Origin: Lysobacter auxotrophicus
Lineage (GTDB): Bacteria; Pseudomonadota; Gammaproteobacteria; Xanthomonadales; Xanthomonadaceae
DNA: 64,000 nucleotides
Direction: 5' to 3'
Assembly (NCBI RefSeq): GCF_027924565.1
Contig: NZ_AP027041.1
Span: forward strand, 2,418,001 to 2,482,000
In this document: positions 43,843-54,275 of the stretch, piece after piece
Numbering within the stretch: position 1 is the first letter of the stretch
Layout: each line of letters starts with the position of its first letter
Position numbers and translations under genes: made by a program
The notes under the pieces: model-generated
Database searches by the model: none
What the model saw: only the letters and a program-made list of their open reading frames with translations
Told to the model about the DNA's origin: nothing

Positions 43843-45743
43843 CCTTCGCTCCGCGCGTTGCCGGTCGGTTCTGTCGTGCCCGAGGGGGTGGGCTGCCGTT
43901 CGGTGGGCTTGTCCGGCACATCCAGCCCATGAAGGGTCGCATAGATGCGCTCGGCGAGCGCGTCGTTGATGCCGTCCACGCGCGCGATTTCCTCCACGCC
44001 CGCCGCCTTCAGGCCGCCGAGCCCGCCGAAATGCCGCAACAGGTTAGCGCGACGGCGCGGGCCGATGCCGGCGATGTCCTCCAGCCGGCTCGTGTTGCGC
44101 GCCTTCTGGCGGCGGCCGCGATGGCCGGTGATCGCGAAACGGTGCGCTTCGTCGCGAACCTGCTGCACGAGCTGGAGCGCCGGGGATTCCGCACCGGGCC
44201 GAACCGTCCGTCCGTCGGGAAGCAGCAGTTCCTCCTCGCCCGGCCGGCGCTCAGGCCCCTTTGCGACACCCACCAGGGCGACGCCCTCGACGCCGAGGTC
44301 GTCCAGCACCGCCCTCGCCTGCGCCACCTGCCCCGCGCCACCGTCGATGAGCAGGATATCGGGCGTCACGCCGCCCTCCTCCATCGCGCGACGGAAGCGG
44401 CGTTCGATCGCCTGGTGCATCGCCGCGTAGTCGTCGCCCGGCTCGATGCCGGCGATGTTGAAGCGCCGGTACTGGCCGCGCACGGGACCTTGCGCGTCGA
44501 ACACGACGCACGAAGCGACCGTCGCCTCGCCCATGGTGTGGCTGATGTCGAAACACTCGATGCGCGAAGGCAGCGCGTCGAGGCCAAGCAGCTCACGCAG
44601 GCCTTCCGCACGCGCGTGTTGTGCGGCGTGGCTGGTGCGTTCGGCGGCGAGCGCGAGCTCCGCATTGCGACGCGCGAGATCGACGTAGCCCGCCCGTTCG
44701 GCGCGCACGTTGCACTTGATCTGCACGCGGCGGTCCGACGTGCTCGATAGCGCGTGTTCGATCAGGTCGCGATCGGGAATGTCGCGGTCGAGCACGATCT
44801 CGCGCGGCGGCGTCTGTTCGCCGTAGTACTGCGACACGAAGGCGGCGAGCACTTCTTCCGCGTTCTCGCTGCCGTTGGTCTTCGGGAAAAACGCGCGCGT
44901 GCCGAGATTGCGACCATCGCGGAAGGCCAGCAGCAGCACGCACGCGGTCACGCCATGCATCGCAATGGCGAGCACGTCGAGGTCCGCGGCGCGACCGTCG
45001 ACGTACTGACGCGCCTGCAGGCTCCGGATCGACTGCAGCAGATCGCGCAGCCGCGCGGCCTCCTCGAAGTCGAGCCGAACGCTCGCCGCTTCCATCGATT
45101 TGGCGAGTTCCTCGCTGAGCTCGTCGCTGCGACCTTCAAGAAACAGACCCGAACGGCGCACGCTTTCGGCGTAGTCGCGCGCGGCCACCAGGCCCACGCA
45201 CGGCGCGCTGCAACGACCGATCTGGTGCTGCAGGCACGGCCGCGAACGGTTGCGGAACACGCTGTCCTCGCAACTGCGCAGCTTGAACAGCTTGTGCATG
45301 AGGTTGAGCGTGTCGCGCACGGCGCCGACGCTCGCATACGGGCCGAAATAGCGACCCGGGATCGCACGCGGCCCGCGATGCATCGCGATGCGTGGCCACG
45401 CTTCCTGCGTCATCAGCACGTACGGGTAACTCTTGTCGTCGCGCAGCAGCACGTTGTAGCGCGGCTTCAGCGACTTGATCAGCTGGTTTTCCAGGATCAG
45501 CGCTTCGGCCTCGGTGCGCGTCACCGTGACTTCCATGCGCGCGGTCTGCGCCAGCATGGCCATGATGCGGGCCGACTTGGGCGTCGCGTTGAAGTAGCTC
45601 GAAACGCGGTTCTTGAGCGCCCCGGCCTTGCCGACGTAAAGCACGGCGTCGTCCGCCGCGATCATCCGGTAGACGCCGGGGGCGGTGCTCAGATGCTTGA
45701 CGAAGGCCTTGCCGTCGAAGGCCGGTGCGGCCGCGATGCTCAT
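43839..45743 (-). CDS. uvrC: Excinuclease ABC subunit UvrC
   Basis: A 634-aa nucleotide-excision-repair nuclease that cuts on both sides of a lesion in the UvrB-DNA complex. Start at 45743 (MSIAAAPAFDGKAFVKHL). The GIY-YIG domain (PGVYRMIAADDAVLYVGKAGALKNRVSSYF) is at residues about 19-48. A zinc-type Cys cluster (CLQHQIGRCSAPCVG), a UVR motif (DFEEAARLRD), the RNase-H-like nuclease (ECFDISHTMGEATVASCVVFD, ILIDGGAGQV) and C-terminal helix-hairpin-helix motifs follow. Confidence 0.95.
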   Translation of the reverse strand: MSIAAAPAFDGKAFVKHLSTAPGVYRMIAADDAVLYVGKAGALKNRVSSYFNATPKSARIMAMLAQTARMEVTVTRTEAEALILENQLIKSLKPRYNVLLRDDKSYPYVLMTQEAWPRIAMHRGPRAIPGRYFGPYASVGAVRDTLNLMHKLFKLRSCEDSVFRNRSRPCLQHQIGRCSAPCVGLVAARDYAESVRRSGLFLEGRSDELSEELAKSMEAASVRLDFEEAARLRDLLQSIRSLQARQYVDGRAADLDVLAIAMHGVTACVLLLAFRDGRNLGTRAFFPKTNGSENAEEVLAAFVSQYYGEQTPPREIVLDRDIPDRDLIEHALSSTSDRRVQIKCNVRAERAGYVDLARRNAELALAAERTSHAAQHARAEGLRELLGLDALPSRIECFDISHTMGEATVASCVVFDAQGPVRGQYRRFNIAGIEPGDDYAAMHQAIERRFRRAMEEGGVTPDILLIDGGAGQVAQARAVLDDLGVEGVALVGVAKGPERRPGEEELLLPDGRTVRPGAESPALQLVQQVRDEAHRFAITGHRGRRQKARNTSRLEDIAGIGPRRRANLLRHFGGLGGLKAAGVEEIARVDGINDALAERIYATLHGLDVPDKPTERQPTPSGTTEPTGNARSEG

Positions 45744-45941
45744 GAATGCATGGGTCCGGCCGGCGTGTCGCAGGCGCATGCGTCGCGGGCGTGTGCGCGG
45801 CGGCTTGGGCCAACGGCGCGGAACGGGGCGATGGCGGGAATTGCGGTCATGAACATCGGCTCAGGAATGGGGCCGATTATGCGTCAGGGCAAGGCGACGG
45901 GCCGTTCGCAACGTGTCCCGTCGGGTGCAGCAGCCGGCCGT

Positions 45942-46436
45942 TCAGGCCAGTCGCGCGGGGTATTCGCGCCGCAGCCGGGCGATGGCCCCGTCGGCGGCGC
46001 GATCGAGCAGCTGGTAGACGTGCTCGAACTGCGCGGCCCCGCCGGTGTACGGATCGGGGATCTCGCCTTCGTCCTGGACGCCAGCCCAGTCCAGGAGCAG
46101 CGCGATGCGCGCATGCGCGTCGGCCGGGGCGCGGGCGCGGACGTCCCGCAGGTTGGCGCGATCGGCGCAGAGCAACCAGTCGAACGTCCGGTAATCGGCG
46201 TCCGAAAGCTGCCGCGCCCGGAGGCCGCTGATGTCGATGCCATGGCTGGCCGCGTTCGCGATCGCGCGGCGGTCCGGCGGCTCCCCGACATGCCAGTCGC
46301 CGGTCCCGGCCGAATCCAGCTCCACCTGGCCGGCGAGCGTCGACGTGGCGATCCGGGCGCGCAACACGCCCTCCGCGACGGGCGAGCGGCAAATGTTGCC
46401 GAGGCAGACGACGAGCAGGCGAACGGGCTCAGCCAT
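45942..46436 (-). CDS. Low molecular weight protein-tyrosine phosphatase
   Basis: A 164-aa phosphatase starting at 46436 ([23 protein letters not shown]). The P-loop C-x5-R is CLGNICRS near residues 11-18, and the general-acid DPY loop is IPDPYTGG. The start overlaps kdsB by 8 nt, so it is the last gene of the envelope operon. Wzb-type enzymes dephosphorylate BY-kinases; here the kinase cluster is elsewhere (38-40 kb) and has its own PHP phosphatase, so the target is open. A 198-nt gap to uvrC follows. Confidence 0.88.
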   Translation of the reverse strand: MAEPVRLLVVCLGNICRSPVAEGVLRARIATSTLAGQVELDSAGTGDWHVGEPPDRRAIANAASHGIDISGLRARQLSDADYRTFDWLLCADRANLRDVRARAPADAHARIALLLDWAGVQDEGEIPDPYTGGAAQFEHVYQLLDRAADGAIARLRREYPARLA

Positions 46437-47208
46437 GGCCCGCGGCGATCCAGGCTTCGGCGCGCGCGAGATCCTCGGCGGTGTCCACACCGGGCGGGAA
46501 CGGCTCGGGCGTGATGCCCACGGCGATCCGGTAGCCGGCCTCCAGCACGCGCAGTTGCTCGAGCGATTCGATGCGCTCCAGCTGGCCCGCCGGCAACGTC
46601 GTGAATCGCTGCAGGAAACCGGCGCGATAGCCGTAGATGCCGATGTGGCGCAGCCACGGCCCGCCGTCGGGCATCTGGCTGCGATCGCGGGCGAACGCGT
46701 CGCGCGGCCAGGGAATCGGCGCGCGGCTGAAATACAGCGCGAGGCCGGCGTCGGAGCGTACGAGTTTCACGGCGTTCGGATCGAACAACGTCTCCACGTC
46801 CGTCACCGGTGCGGCCAGCGTCGCCATCTCCGTATCGCACGCGCCCATGAGTGCGGCGACCGAGCGGATGCCCGAGGCCGGCGCAAACGGTTCATCGCCC
46901 TGCAGGTTCACCACGACGGTGTCGTCGCTCCAGCCGGCGATGCGCGCGCATTCGGCGAGGCGATCGGTGCCGGACGCGTGGTCGGGCGAGGTCATCGCGA
47001 TGCGTACGTCGGCGCTTTTCAGGGCGCTGGCGATGCGCTCGTCGTCCGTGGCGATCCAGACCTCACGCGCGCCGGCGGCAAGGGCGCGTCGGGCGACGTG
47101 CAGCACCAACGGCTCGCCGCCGAGCAGGCGCAACGGCTTGCCCGGAAGGCGGCTGGCCGCGTAACGGGCCGGAATGGCGACGACGAATTCGGGCGCGGTG
47201 GTGTTCAT
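46429..47208 (-). CDS. kdsB: 3-deoxy-manno-octulosonate cytidylyltransferase
   Basis: A 259-aa cytosolic enzyme activating Kdo as CMP-Kdo for the lipopolysaccharide inner core. Motifs: [19 protein letters not shown] (nucleotide binding), [20 protein letters not shown] and [13 protein letters not shown], plus [16 protein letters not shown]. Start at 47208 overlaps the lpxK stop by 4 nt. It sits in the msbA-lpxK-kdsB lipid A/core block. Confidence 0.94.
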   Translation of the reverse strand: MNTTAPEFVVAIPARYAASRLPGKPLRLLGGEPLVLHVARRALAAGAREVWIATDDERIASALKSADVRIAMTSPDHASGTDRLAECARIAGWSDDTVVVNLQGDEPFAPASGIRSVAALMGACDTEMATLAAPVTDVETLFDPNAVKLVRSDAGLALYFSRAPIPWPRDAFARDRSQMPDGGPWLRHIGIYGYRAGFLQRFTTLPAGQLERIESLEQLRVLEAGYRIAVGITPEPFPPGVDTAEDLARAEAWIAAGHG

Positions 47209-48248
47209 GGGGTTGTCGCTCCTGGCGAACGGCCGTCGCGATACTGCCGCGCCTTCGCGGCCACGCGATCCAGCAGGCTGACCCAGAACGCTTCAGGCAA
47301 TTCCCCGCGGATGGGCACGGAGAAGAAGCGCTCGTCGGCGAAGGCCGCGCATTTCACCGCGTCCTTTTCGGTCATCAGCACGGGAAGTTCGCGGCTGCCG
47401 AAATCGAAGTCGCTGGCCTGGTACTGGTGATGGTCGGAAAACGCGTGCGGCACGACGGCGATGCCGAACTCGCGCAGCGTCGCGAAGAAGCGCTCGGGAT
47501 CGCCGATGCCGGCGACCGCGTGCACGCGCTGCCCGGAGAACGAACCCAGCTTGCGCGGGCGCCCGCCCAGCATGGGATCGGCGGCATCGGCCGCCAGGCG
47601 CATCGCCCATTCGCCGAAACCCGTGTCGGCGCCGCCGGTGCCCACGTTCACCACGCGGAAGTCGCAGCCCTGGGCACGCTCCGGCATTTCGCGCAACGGG
47701 CCTGCGGGCAGCAGGCGGCCGTTGCCGTAACGTCGGCGGCCGTCGACCACTTCGATCTCGATGTCGCGTGCGAGCCGGTAATGCTGCAGGCCGTCGTCGC
47801 AGATGACCAGGTCGCAGCCGGCCTGCGCCAAGGCCCTCGCCGCGGCCGCACGATCCTTGTCCACGCGCACGGGCGCGCCGGTGCGCTGCGCGATGAGTAC
47901 CGGTTCGTCGCCGGCCTGCGCGGCGTCGCTCTTCGTGTCGACCCAGCGCGCGGTGCCGGCGTCGTCGCGCCCGTAACCGCGGCTGGCGACGCCAGGGTTC
48001 CAGCCTTCGGCACGCAGCCGCTCGACCAGCGCGATCGTCAGCGGCGTCTTGCCCGCGCCACCGGCGGTGAGGTTGCCCACCACCACCACCGGCACGCCGG
48101 GATGGCGGCGCTTGAACCAGCCCTTTCGATACGCATTGCGACGCAGGCTGCTGATCGCGCCATAGACGCCCGACAACAGGCGCGCACCGAACGGCACCGG
48201 CAGGTCGCCGTACCAGTACGCCGGGGGATTCACCGGGCCCTTGCTCAC
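47205..48248 (-). CDS. lpxK: Tetraacyldisaccharide 4'-kinase
   Basis: A 347-aa inner-membrane-associated kinase phosphorylating lipid A disaccharide at 4'. I choose the GTG at 48248 ([14 protein letters not shown]), which has a GGAGG a few nt upstream. The P-loop is [16 protein letters not shown] and the catalytic [12 protein letters not shown] is present, with the N-terminal helix [16 protein letters not shown]. It follows msbA by 67 nt and overlaps kdsB by 4 nt. Confidence 0.94.
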   Translation of the reverse strand: MSKGPVNPPAYWYGDLPVPFGARLLSGVYGAISSLRRNAYRKGWFKRRHPGVPVVVVGNLTAGGAGKTPLTIALVERLRAEGWNPGVASRGYGRDDAGTARWVDTKSDAAQAGDEPVLIAQRTGAPVRVDKDRAAAARALAQAGCDLVICDDGLQHYRLARDIEIEVVDGRRRYGNGRLLPAGPLREMPERAQGCDFRVVNVGTGGADTGFGEWAMRLAADAADPMLGGRPRKLGSFSGQRVHAVAGIGDPERFFATLREFGIAVVPHAFSDHHQYQASDFDFGSRELPVLMTEKDAVKCAAFADERFFSVPIRGELPEAFWVSLLDRVAAKARQYRDGRSPGATTP

Positions 48249-48315
48249 CGTGCCTCCCTCTTCCCGCGCTGCCTCGAACGCGTCTTCACCATCGATCCTG
48301 CACCCGCCAGTCGCT

Positions 48316-50064
48316 TCATTCGGCCTCGCGGAACTGCATGCGATGCAGGTGCGCGTACAGCCCGCCCATCGCGAGCAGTTGCGAATGCGTGCCGCGCTCG
48401 ACGATGCGGCCCTGGTCGAGCACCAGCACCTGATCGGCGTGTTCAATGGTCGACAGGCGATGCGCGATCACCAGCGTGGTGCGGTTGGGCATCAAGGTGT
48501 CGAGCGCGCCCTGCACGAGGCGTTCGGATTCGGTGTCGAGCGCCGCGGTGGCTTCGTCGAGGATCAGGATCGGCGCGTCCTTCAGCATGGCGCGCGCGAT
48601 CGCCAGGCGTTGCCGCTGGCCACCCGACAACCGGCCGCCCTTCGCGCCGATGTCGGTCTGCAGGCCTTGCGGAAGGCGTTCGACGAACTCCATCGCGTTC
48701 GCGCCGCGCACCGCGCGCTCGAGCGCCGCGGGGTCGGCCGACTGCATCTCGCCGAACGCGACATTCGCCGCGACCGTGCCGTCGAACAGCATCACCTGCT
48801 GCCCGACCAGCGCCACCTGACGGCGGAGATCGGCCAGGCGGTAATCCTGCAGCGGATGGCCGTCGAGCAGGATCTGCCCGGACTCGACGTCATAGAAACG
48901 CGGGATCAACTTGATCAGCGTGGACTTGCCGCTGCCCGAGCGACCGACGATCGCCGTGACCGTGCCAGGGCGCGCCTCGAACGTGATGTCCGAAAGCGCG
49001 GGCTCGGCCTGGCCGGGGTAACGCGCGGTGACATGGCGGAATTCGAGCAGGCCCTGCGCGCGATCGAGCGGACGCGTCCCGGTGTCGATTTCGTCCGGCG
49101 TGTCGATCACGTCGAACAGGCGCTCGGCCGAGGCCACGCCACGCTGCAGCATGCCCTGCACATTGGTGAGCTGCTTCAGCGCGGGGATCACGGCGAGCAT
49201 CGACACCATCAGGCTCACGAAATCGCCGGCGGTCAGGCGGCCCTGCATCGCCTCGCGTCCGGCGAAGAACAGCAGCAGCGCCAACCCGATCGCGCCCATC
49301 AGCTGCACCATCGCCGAAGAGATGCTGCGCGTGGATTCGACCTTCAGGCTCAGGCGCAGATGGTGGTTCGCCTGTCCGGTGTAACGCGACAGCTCGGTGG
49401 CCTGCGCGCCGTAGACCTTCACTTCCTGGTGGTTCGACAGCGCCTGGTCGGCCGACTGCAACAGCTGCGCCCCGCTCTCCTGGATGCGGTGGCCGATGCG
49501 GCGATAACGACGCCCCACCGTGTCCATCGTCCAGGCGAGCAGCGGCCCCAGCAACAGCACCGCCAGCGTCACGCGCCAGCTGGTGTAGATCATCACGCCG
49601 ACCATCACCAGCACCTGCAACGCCTGCTGGAGCATCACCTTGGCGGCGTCGATGGCGGCCTGAGCGACTTGGTCGCTGTCCGAGCCCAGGCGCGTGAGCA
49701 TCGACGACACGGGCTCGGTATCGAACCGCAGGCCCGGCAGTCGCAGGTATTTGCCGAGCACCTGCACGCGCAGGTCGCGCGCGATGCTTCGACCGGCGCG
49801 CGCCATGAAGGTGTCGGTGAGGTAACCGGCGATGCCGCGCGCGACGAAGATGCCGACGATCGCCAACGGCAGCATGAGGCCGACGTTCGGGTTGCGGCTG
49901 ACGAAGGTCAGGTCGACCATCGGCTTCATCAGCTTCGCGAACGCACCGGCCGCGGCGGCCTCGATCAACATGCCCACCAGCGCCACGACCAGCACCAGGC
50001 GATACGGTCTGACGAAATGCAGCAGGCGCCGGTAGATCGTCCAGGGCGACACCTCGTCCCTCAC
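48316..50064 (-). CDS. msbA: Lipid A export ABC transporter permease/ATP-binding protein MsbA
   Basis: A 582-aa half transporter flipping core-lipid A across the inner membrane. Six membrane helices occupy residues about 20-310, and the nucleotide-binding domain about 335-582: Walker [11 protein letters not shown]-loop [16 protein letters not shown], signature LSGGQRQR, Walker [13 protein letters not shown], and H-loop IAHRLST. Its start overlaps the exbD stop by 4 nt, so it is translationally coupled to the ExbBD-type pair. Confidence 0.94.
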   Translation of the reverse strand: MRDEVSPWTIYRRLLHFVRPYRLVLVVALVGMLIEAAAAGAFAKLMKPMVDLTFVSRNPNVGLMLPLAIVGIFVARGIAGYLTDTFMARAGRSIARDLRVQVLGKYLRLPGLRFDTEPVSSMLTRLGSDSDQVAQAAIDAAKVMLQQALQVLVMVGVMIYTSWRVTLAVLLLGPLLAWTMDTVGRRYRRIGHRIQESGAQLLQSADQALSNHQEVKVYGAQATELSRYTGQANHHLRLSLKVESTRSISSAMVQLMGAIGLALLLFFAGREAMQGRLTAGDFVSLMVSMLAVIPALKQLTNVQGMLQRGVASAERLFDVIDTPDEIDTGTRPLDRAQGLLEFRHVTARYPGQAEPALSDITFEARPGTVTAIVGRSGSGKSTLIKLIPRFYDVESGQILLDGHPLQDYRLADLRRQVALVGQQVMLFDGTVAANVAFGEMQSADPAALERAVRGANAMEFVERLPQGLQTDIGAKGGRLSGGQRQRLAIARAMLKDAPILILDEATAALDTESERLVQGALDTLMPNRTTLVIAHRLSTIEHADQVLVLDQGRIVERGTHSQLLAMGGLYAHLHRMQFREAE

Positions 50065-50504
50065 CGCGATGCCTCCGCGGCGGCTTCACGGGTCTGCGGC
50101 GCGGTGGCGTTCATCACCTTGCGGAAACCCAGCTGGCCGAGCGCGTCGTACACGGTGACGACGGCCTGGTACGGCGTGCGGGCGTCGGCGCGCAGCATCA
50201 CCGGGCGGTCGCGATCGTTGCCGGCGACCTCCGCGATCGTGCTCTTGAGCGATTCGACATCGCTGCGCAGCACTTCGCGATCGTCGACGAAATAGCGGCC
50301 GTCGGCATTCACCAGCACGATCAGCGCCTTCGCCGGATCCGTGGCCGCCTCGCCGGTCGCGCGCGGCAGCTCGAGCTTCAGCACCGAGCGGGCGTCGAAC
50401 GTGGCGGTGACGACGAAGAAGATGATCAACACCAGGATCACGTCGATGAGCGGCACCAGATCGATGTGCGGCTCGTCGTCTGCGCGGTGGTCGCGGATAC
50501 GCAT
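50061..50504 (-). CDS. exbD: Biopolymer transporter ExbD/TolR family protein
   Basis: A 147-aa inner-membrane protein with one N-terminal helix (LVPLIDVILVLIIFFVVTATF, residues about 17-37) that carries the essential proton-path Asp in PLIDVILVLIIFF, and a periplasmic ExbD/TolR domain ending in YDALGQLGFRKVMNAT. With the ExbB/TolQ-type protein upstream it forms a proton-driven motor. Next to msbA and lpxK, as in many Xanthomonads. TonB is not encoded here. Confidence 0.9.
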   Translation of the reverse strand: MRIRDHRADDEPHIDLVPLIDVILVLIIFFVVTATFDARSVLKLELPRATGEAATDPAKALIVLVNADGRYFVDDREVLRSDVESLKSTIAEVAGNDRDRPVMLRADARTPYQAVVTVYDALGQLGFRKVMNATAPQTREAAAEASR

Positions 50505-50517
50505 CGTGTGGCGTGCC

Positions 50518-51153
50518 TCAGGCGGCCTGCGGCGCGCGGACGGCGGTGGCCGGGCGCGTATCGAGCGTGTCCATCAGCGCGATGGCCTCGTGCTCCATCG
50601 CGACGATGTATTCGGAGATGCGGCCGCGGAACCAGCGGTGTGCGGCCAGCGCCGGGATCGCGACGATCATGCCGGTAGCCGTGCACACCAGCGCCTTGCC
50701 GATGCCGCCGGCAAGCTGGTTCACATCGCCGATGCCGTGGTCGAGGATGCCCAGGAACATCTGGATCATGCCAACGACGGTGCCGAACAGCCCGAGCAGC
50801 GGGCCCGCTGCGGCGATGGTGCCGAGCGTGTTCAGGTAGCGCTCCATCTTGTGGACGAGATGGCGACCGACGTCTTCGATGCGCTCGCGGATCTGGTCGC
50901 GGGGGCGCAGGCGGACGTCGAGCGCAGCGGCGAGCAGCTCGCCCAGCGGCGAGGTGCGGCGCAGGGATTCGATGTGGGCCGGGTCCAGCTTGCCGCTGCC
51001 CGCCCAGGTGCGGACTTCCTTGCCCAGGTTCGGCGGCAGGACGGCGCTGCGCCGCAGCGTCCAGGCGCGCTCGACGATCAGCGTCAGGGCCAACACCGAC
51101 AGCAACAACAGCGGAATCATCGGCCAACCGCCGGCCTTGACCAGTTCCAGCAC
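50518..51153 (-). CDS. exbB: MotA/TolQ/ExbB proton channel family protein
   Basis: A 211-aa inner-membrane protein starting at a GTG at 51153 (MLELVKAGGWPMIPLLLLSV). A GGAGGGG lies 8 nt upstream and overlaps the end of comEC, supporting this start. Three membrane helices are visible: about 12-35, then LNTLGTIAAAGPLLGLFGTVVGMIQMF, then GGIGKALVCTATGMIVAIPALAA. It is the motor partner of ExbD, 13 nt downstream. Confidence 0.92.
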   Translation of the reverse strand: MLELVKAGGWPMIPLLLLSVLALTLIVERAWTLRRSAVLPPNLGKEVRTWAGSGKLDPAHIESLRRTSPLGELLAAALDVRLRPRDQIRERIEDVGRHLVHKMERYLNTLGTIAAAGPLLGLFGTVVGMIQMFLGILDHGIGDVNQLAGGIGKALVCTATGMIVAIPALAAHRWFRGRISEYIVAMEHEAIALMDTLDTRPATAVRAPQAA

Positions 51154-51158
51154 GCGAA

Positions 51159-53549
51159 CTACCCCTCCGGCCCTCGGCCGTCTCGATCTTCCCGATAGGA
51201 TAGCCCAGCCGAACGCGAGTCCCCGCGCCGCGCCGCGTCCCACAAGCGCGGATGTGCCTGGCGTCGCGCTTCCACGTGTATCCCGCGACGTTCGAGCCGC
51301 ACGCGCAGGGCGCCTTCGTCGGCCGTGTCATGCACCTGCGCCCCGGCGTGGCGCCAGCGCTCGACCACGAACGGCCGCGGATGGCCGAACCGGTTGCCGT
51401 GCCCCGACGACACCAGCGCCTGCGTGGCGCCGCTCGCCGCGACGAAAGCCGGATCGGACGAACCGCCGCTGCCATGGTGCGCGACGAGCACGACGTCGGC
51501 GCGGACGCCGCCGGGATGTTCGCGTGCGAGGCGGCGCTCGATCACCTCGCCGATGTCGCCGGCAATCAGCGCGGCACGTCCGGCGGCCTCGATCCGCAGC
51601 ACGCAGCTGGACTCGTTGCCCAGATAAGGGAAATCGAGCGGCGGATGCAAAAACCGGAACCGGACGCCGTCCCAGGTCCACGCCTCGCCCGCCAGGCAGG
51701 GCCGACTTCCGGGCAGGCGCACGCCCTCGGGCGCGAACAGCGCCGGCACCGGATAGAAGGCTGCGACCGCAGGCCACCCGCCCGCGTGATCGTTGTCGCC
51801 GTGGCTGACGACGGCCGCGTCGAGGCGCGGGACGCCCAAGGCATGCAGTACGGGAATCACGGCGCGCTCGCCCGCATCGAAGCCATCCTGCACGGCCGGG
51901 CCCATGTCGACCAGCAGCGCGTGACGCGCGGTGCGCACGAGCACCGACTGCCCCTGCCCCACGTCAATGACCATCAGCTCGGCTTCGCCCGGGGTCGGGA
52001 TGCGACGGTCCGGCCACAACAGCGGCAGCCAGAGCAACGCGGCGAGCGTCTTTGCCGGCACGCCGCGGGGCAACAGCAACCAGAACGCACCGATCAGCGC
52101 GAGCGGCAGCGCGAACCAGCGCGGCTCCGGCAGCCACCACAACGACAGGGCGCTCGTCGCGAGCCACTCGAACAGTGGCCAGCTCACATCGAAGCACCAT
52201 GCGGCCAGTCCCCACGCCCACTCACCGGCTCCGACATGCAGCGATTCCAGCCCCAGGCCAACCAGAGCCAGCGGCACCACGGCGAGGCTCCACCACGGAA
52301 CGGCGACGAGGTTCGCCAACGGACCGGCGAGCGACGCCTGCCCGAACAGGATCGCCGCCACCGGCAGCAGGCCGAGCGACGCGACGCCCTGCGCGGAAAG
52401 GAAGTCGCGCACGGCGTTACCGCCGCTATCCGGCATGCACCACAGCAGCCACGCAACGCCTGCGAAGCTGAGCCAGAAACCCGCCGACAGCGCGGACAGG
52501 GGATCCACCAGCAGCATCGCGAAGGCCGCCAACGCAAGGCATTGCGCCGCGGACAGGCGCCTCCGGAGCCCGCGCAGGCCGGCGACGATGGCGATCATCA
52601 GCGCGGTGCGGACGGTCGGCAGCGCGAATCCCGCGACCGCCGTGTACAGCCCGGCGCCGACGACGCTGCCCGCGGCGGCCGCGATCGGCGCCGGCACGCG
52701 GCGCGCCAACGTGGGCCACAGCCACCAGCCAGCGCGCACCAGCAGCGCGAAAAAGCCGGCGACGAGACCGACGTGGAAGCCCGAGATCGCGATGAGGTGC
52801 GTGACCCCGTTCGCGCGCAGCACGGTCCAGTCGGCGTCATCGAGGCCGCGCACGTCACCGAGCGCCAACGCGCGGATGAAGCGCGAGGATGGCCGATGCA
52901 CGCTGGTCGCGATCCGGTCGGACATGCCATCGCGCCAAGCGTCTATGCCATGCGCCGGCGCAAGCAGGTAGGCGGTTTCCGGCGAGCGCACGTAGCCCAT
53001 CGCGGCGATGCGTTGTGCCATCGCGAACTTTTCCGCGTCCGCGCCGCCGGGATTCCGCAATCCACGCGGAGCGCGCAGCCGCACGTCGAAACGCCACCGC
53101 TGTCCCGGCTTCAACGTGCTTCGCCGCGCGGCATCGTCTTCGTACCACGCCAGACGTAGATCGCGCCCACGCAGGCGCGGATCGGACGCCTCGTCATCCA
53201 CGCGGAACAGGAACCGCGACCGGCGCGGCTCGTGTTCGGGGAGATCAAGAATGCGTCCCGTAACGACGGCGTCGTGGCGCGCCGGCTCGGAAGGCAGTTG
53301 GAGCGTCAGCGCATGCCCCGCATGCAGGCCGGCGAGCGCCAGTCCTGCGAGCCACCATCCCGCCAGTAGCATGCGCGGTTGCAGCGAGTGCGTGATTGCG
53401 CGCCACAAGCAGACGGCAGCGACGATCAGCAGAACCAGCGACGCCCACCACGGCAGAAGCCACGGCGACCAGAGGCAGGCGCAGAGGCCCGCAAGAAGAC
53501 TCAGTGCGGCGGCGATTCCGAAAGGCGGCGTCCCTGCCGCTGTCGCCAC
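51159..53549 (-). CDS. comEC: DNA internalization-related competence protein ComEC/Rec2
   Basis: A 796-aa inner-membrane channel for single-stranded DNA in natural transformation. GTG start at 53549. The N-terminal helices and DUF4131-type OB-like domain are followed by the Competence domain with many helices (NGVTHLIAISGFHVGLVAGFFALLVRAG; SAGFWLSFAGVAWLL). From about residue 505 there is a metallo-beta-lactamase domain (GQGQSVLVRTARHALLVDMG, VSHGDNDHAGG, LVAHHGSGGSSD). Full length and intact, so the strain may be competent. It sits 3 nt after lolD and 5 nt before exbB. Confidence 0.92.
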   Translation of the reverse strand: MATAAGTPPFGIAAALSLLAGLCACLWSPWLLPWWASLVLLIVAAVCLWRAITHSLQPRMLLAGWWLAGLALAGLHAGHALTLQLPSEPARHDAVVTGRILDLPEHEPRRSRFLFRVDDEASDPRLRGRDLRLAWYEDDAARRSTLKPGQRWRFDVRLRAPRGLRNPGGADAEKFAMAQRIAAMGYVRSPETAYLLAPAHGIDAWRDGMSDRIATSVHRPSSRFIRALALGDVRGLDDADWTVLRANGVTHLIAISGFHVGLVAGFFALLVRAGWWLWPTLARRVPAPIAAAAGSVVGAGLYTAVAGFALPTVRTALMIAIVAGLRGLRRRLSAAQCLALAAFAMLLVDPLSALSAGFWLSFAGVAWLLWCMPDSGGNAVRDFLSAQGVASLGLLPVAAILFGQASLAGPLANLVAVPWWSLAVVPLALVGLGLESLHVGAGEWAWGLAAWCFDVSWPLFEWLATSALSLWWLPEPRWFALPLALIGAFWLLLPRGVPAKTLAALLWLPLLWPDRRIPTPGEAELMVIDVGQGQSVLVRTARHALLVDMGPAVQDGFDAGERAVIPVLHALGVPRLDAAVVSHGDNDHAGGWPAVAAFYPVPALFAPEGVRLPGSRPCLAGEAWTWDGVRFRFLHPPLDFPYLGNESSCVLRIEAAGRAALIAGDIGEVIERRLAREHPGGVRADVVLVAHHGSGGSSDPAFVAASGATQALVSSGHGNRFGHPRPFVVERWRHAGAQVHDTADEGALRVRLERRGIHVEARRQAHPRLWDAARRGDSRSAGLSYREDRDGRGPEG

Positions 53550-53552
53550 GGA

Positions 53553-54275
53553 CTACACCTCGTCCGGAGCGAGTTGGCGCAGCTTGCCTTCGTGCAGTTC
53601 GAGCACGCGATCGAGTCGACGCGCGAGGCGGCGGTCGTGGGTCACCAGCACCAGCGCCGTGTGCTGTTCGCGATTGAGCGCGAGCATCAGTTCGAACACG
53701 GTTTCGGCGGTTTTCTCATCGAGATTGCCGGTGGGCTCGTCACCGAGCACGCACGCGGGCCGATTGACCAGCGCACGCGCAACGGCCGCACGCTGGCGTT
53801 CGCCGCCCGAAAGCTCGCCGGGCTTGTGGTCGAGGCGATGCCCCAGTCCTACCGATTCGAGCAGCGCCTTCGCGCGCTTGTTCGCATCGGGAACCTGCGC
53901 GCCGGAGAGCAGCACCGGCAACATGACGTTCTCCAGCGCGGTGAATTCCGGCAGCAGGTGATGGAACTGGTAGACGAAGCCGAGCGACTGGTTGCGCAGC
54001 GCACCGCGAGCGGCGTCGGAGAGCGAACTCATCTTCTGCCCCGCGACGAACACCTCGCCCGAGGTCGGTGTGTCCAGGCCGCCGAGCAGATGCAGCAGCG
54101 TGCTCTTGCCGGCACCCGACGCGCCGAGGATGGCGACGGTTTCCCCCGACTGCACCGCAAGATCGAGCCCCTCGAAAACGGGCGTCCGCAGCTTGCCTTC
54201 GGCGTAGGTCATCGCAAGGCCTTCGGCGCGGATGGCCTCGCCCTGGTGCTTGATCGACTGCATGGTGTCACTCAT
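53553..54275 (-). CDS. lolD: Lipoprotein-releasing system ATP-binding protein LolD
   Basis: A 240-aa ABC ATPase of the LolCDE complex, which extracts outer-membrane lipoproteins from the inner membrane. Walker A is GASGAGKST, signature [10 protein letters not shown], Walker [13 protein letters not shown] and H-loop VTHDRRLA. The start overlaps the lolC stop by 8 nt. Confidence 0.93.
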   Translation of the reverse strand: MSDTMQSIKHQGEAIRAEGLAMTYAEGKLRTPVFEGLDLAVQSGETVAILGASGAGKSTLLHLLGGLDTPTSGEVFVAGQKMSSLSDAARGALRNQSLGFVYQFHHLLPEFTALENVMLPVLLSGAQVPDANKRAKALLESVGLGHRLDHKPGELSGGERQRAAVARALVNRPACVLGDEPTGNLDEKTAETVFELMLALNREQHTALVLVTHDRRLARRLDRVLELHEGKLRQLAPDEV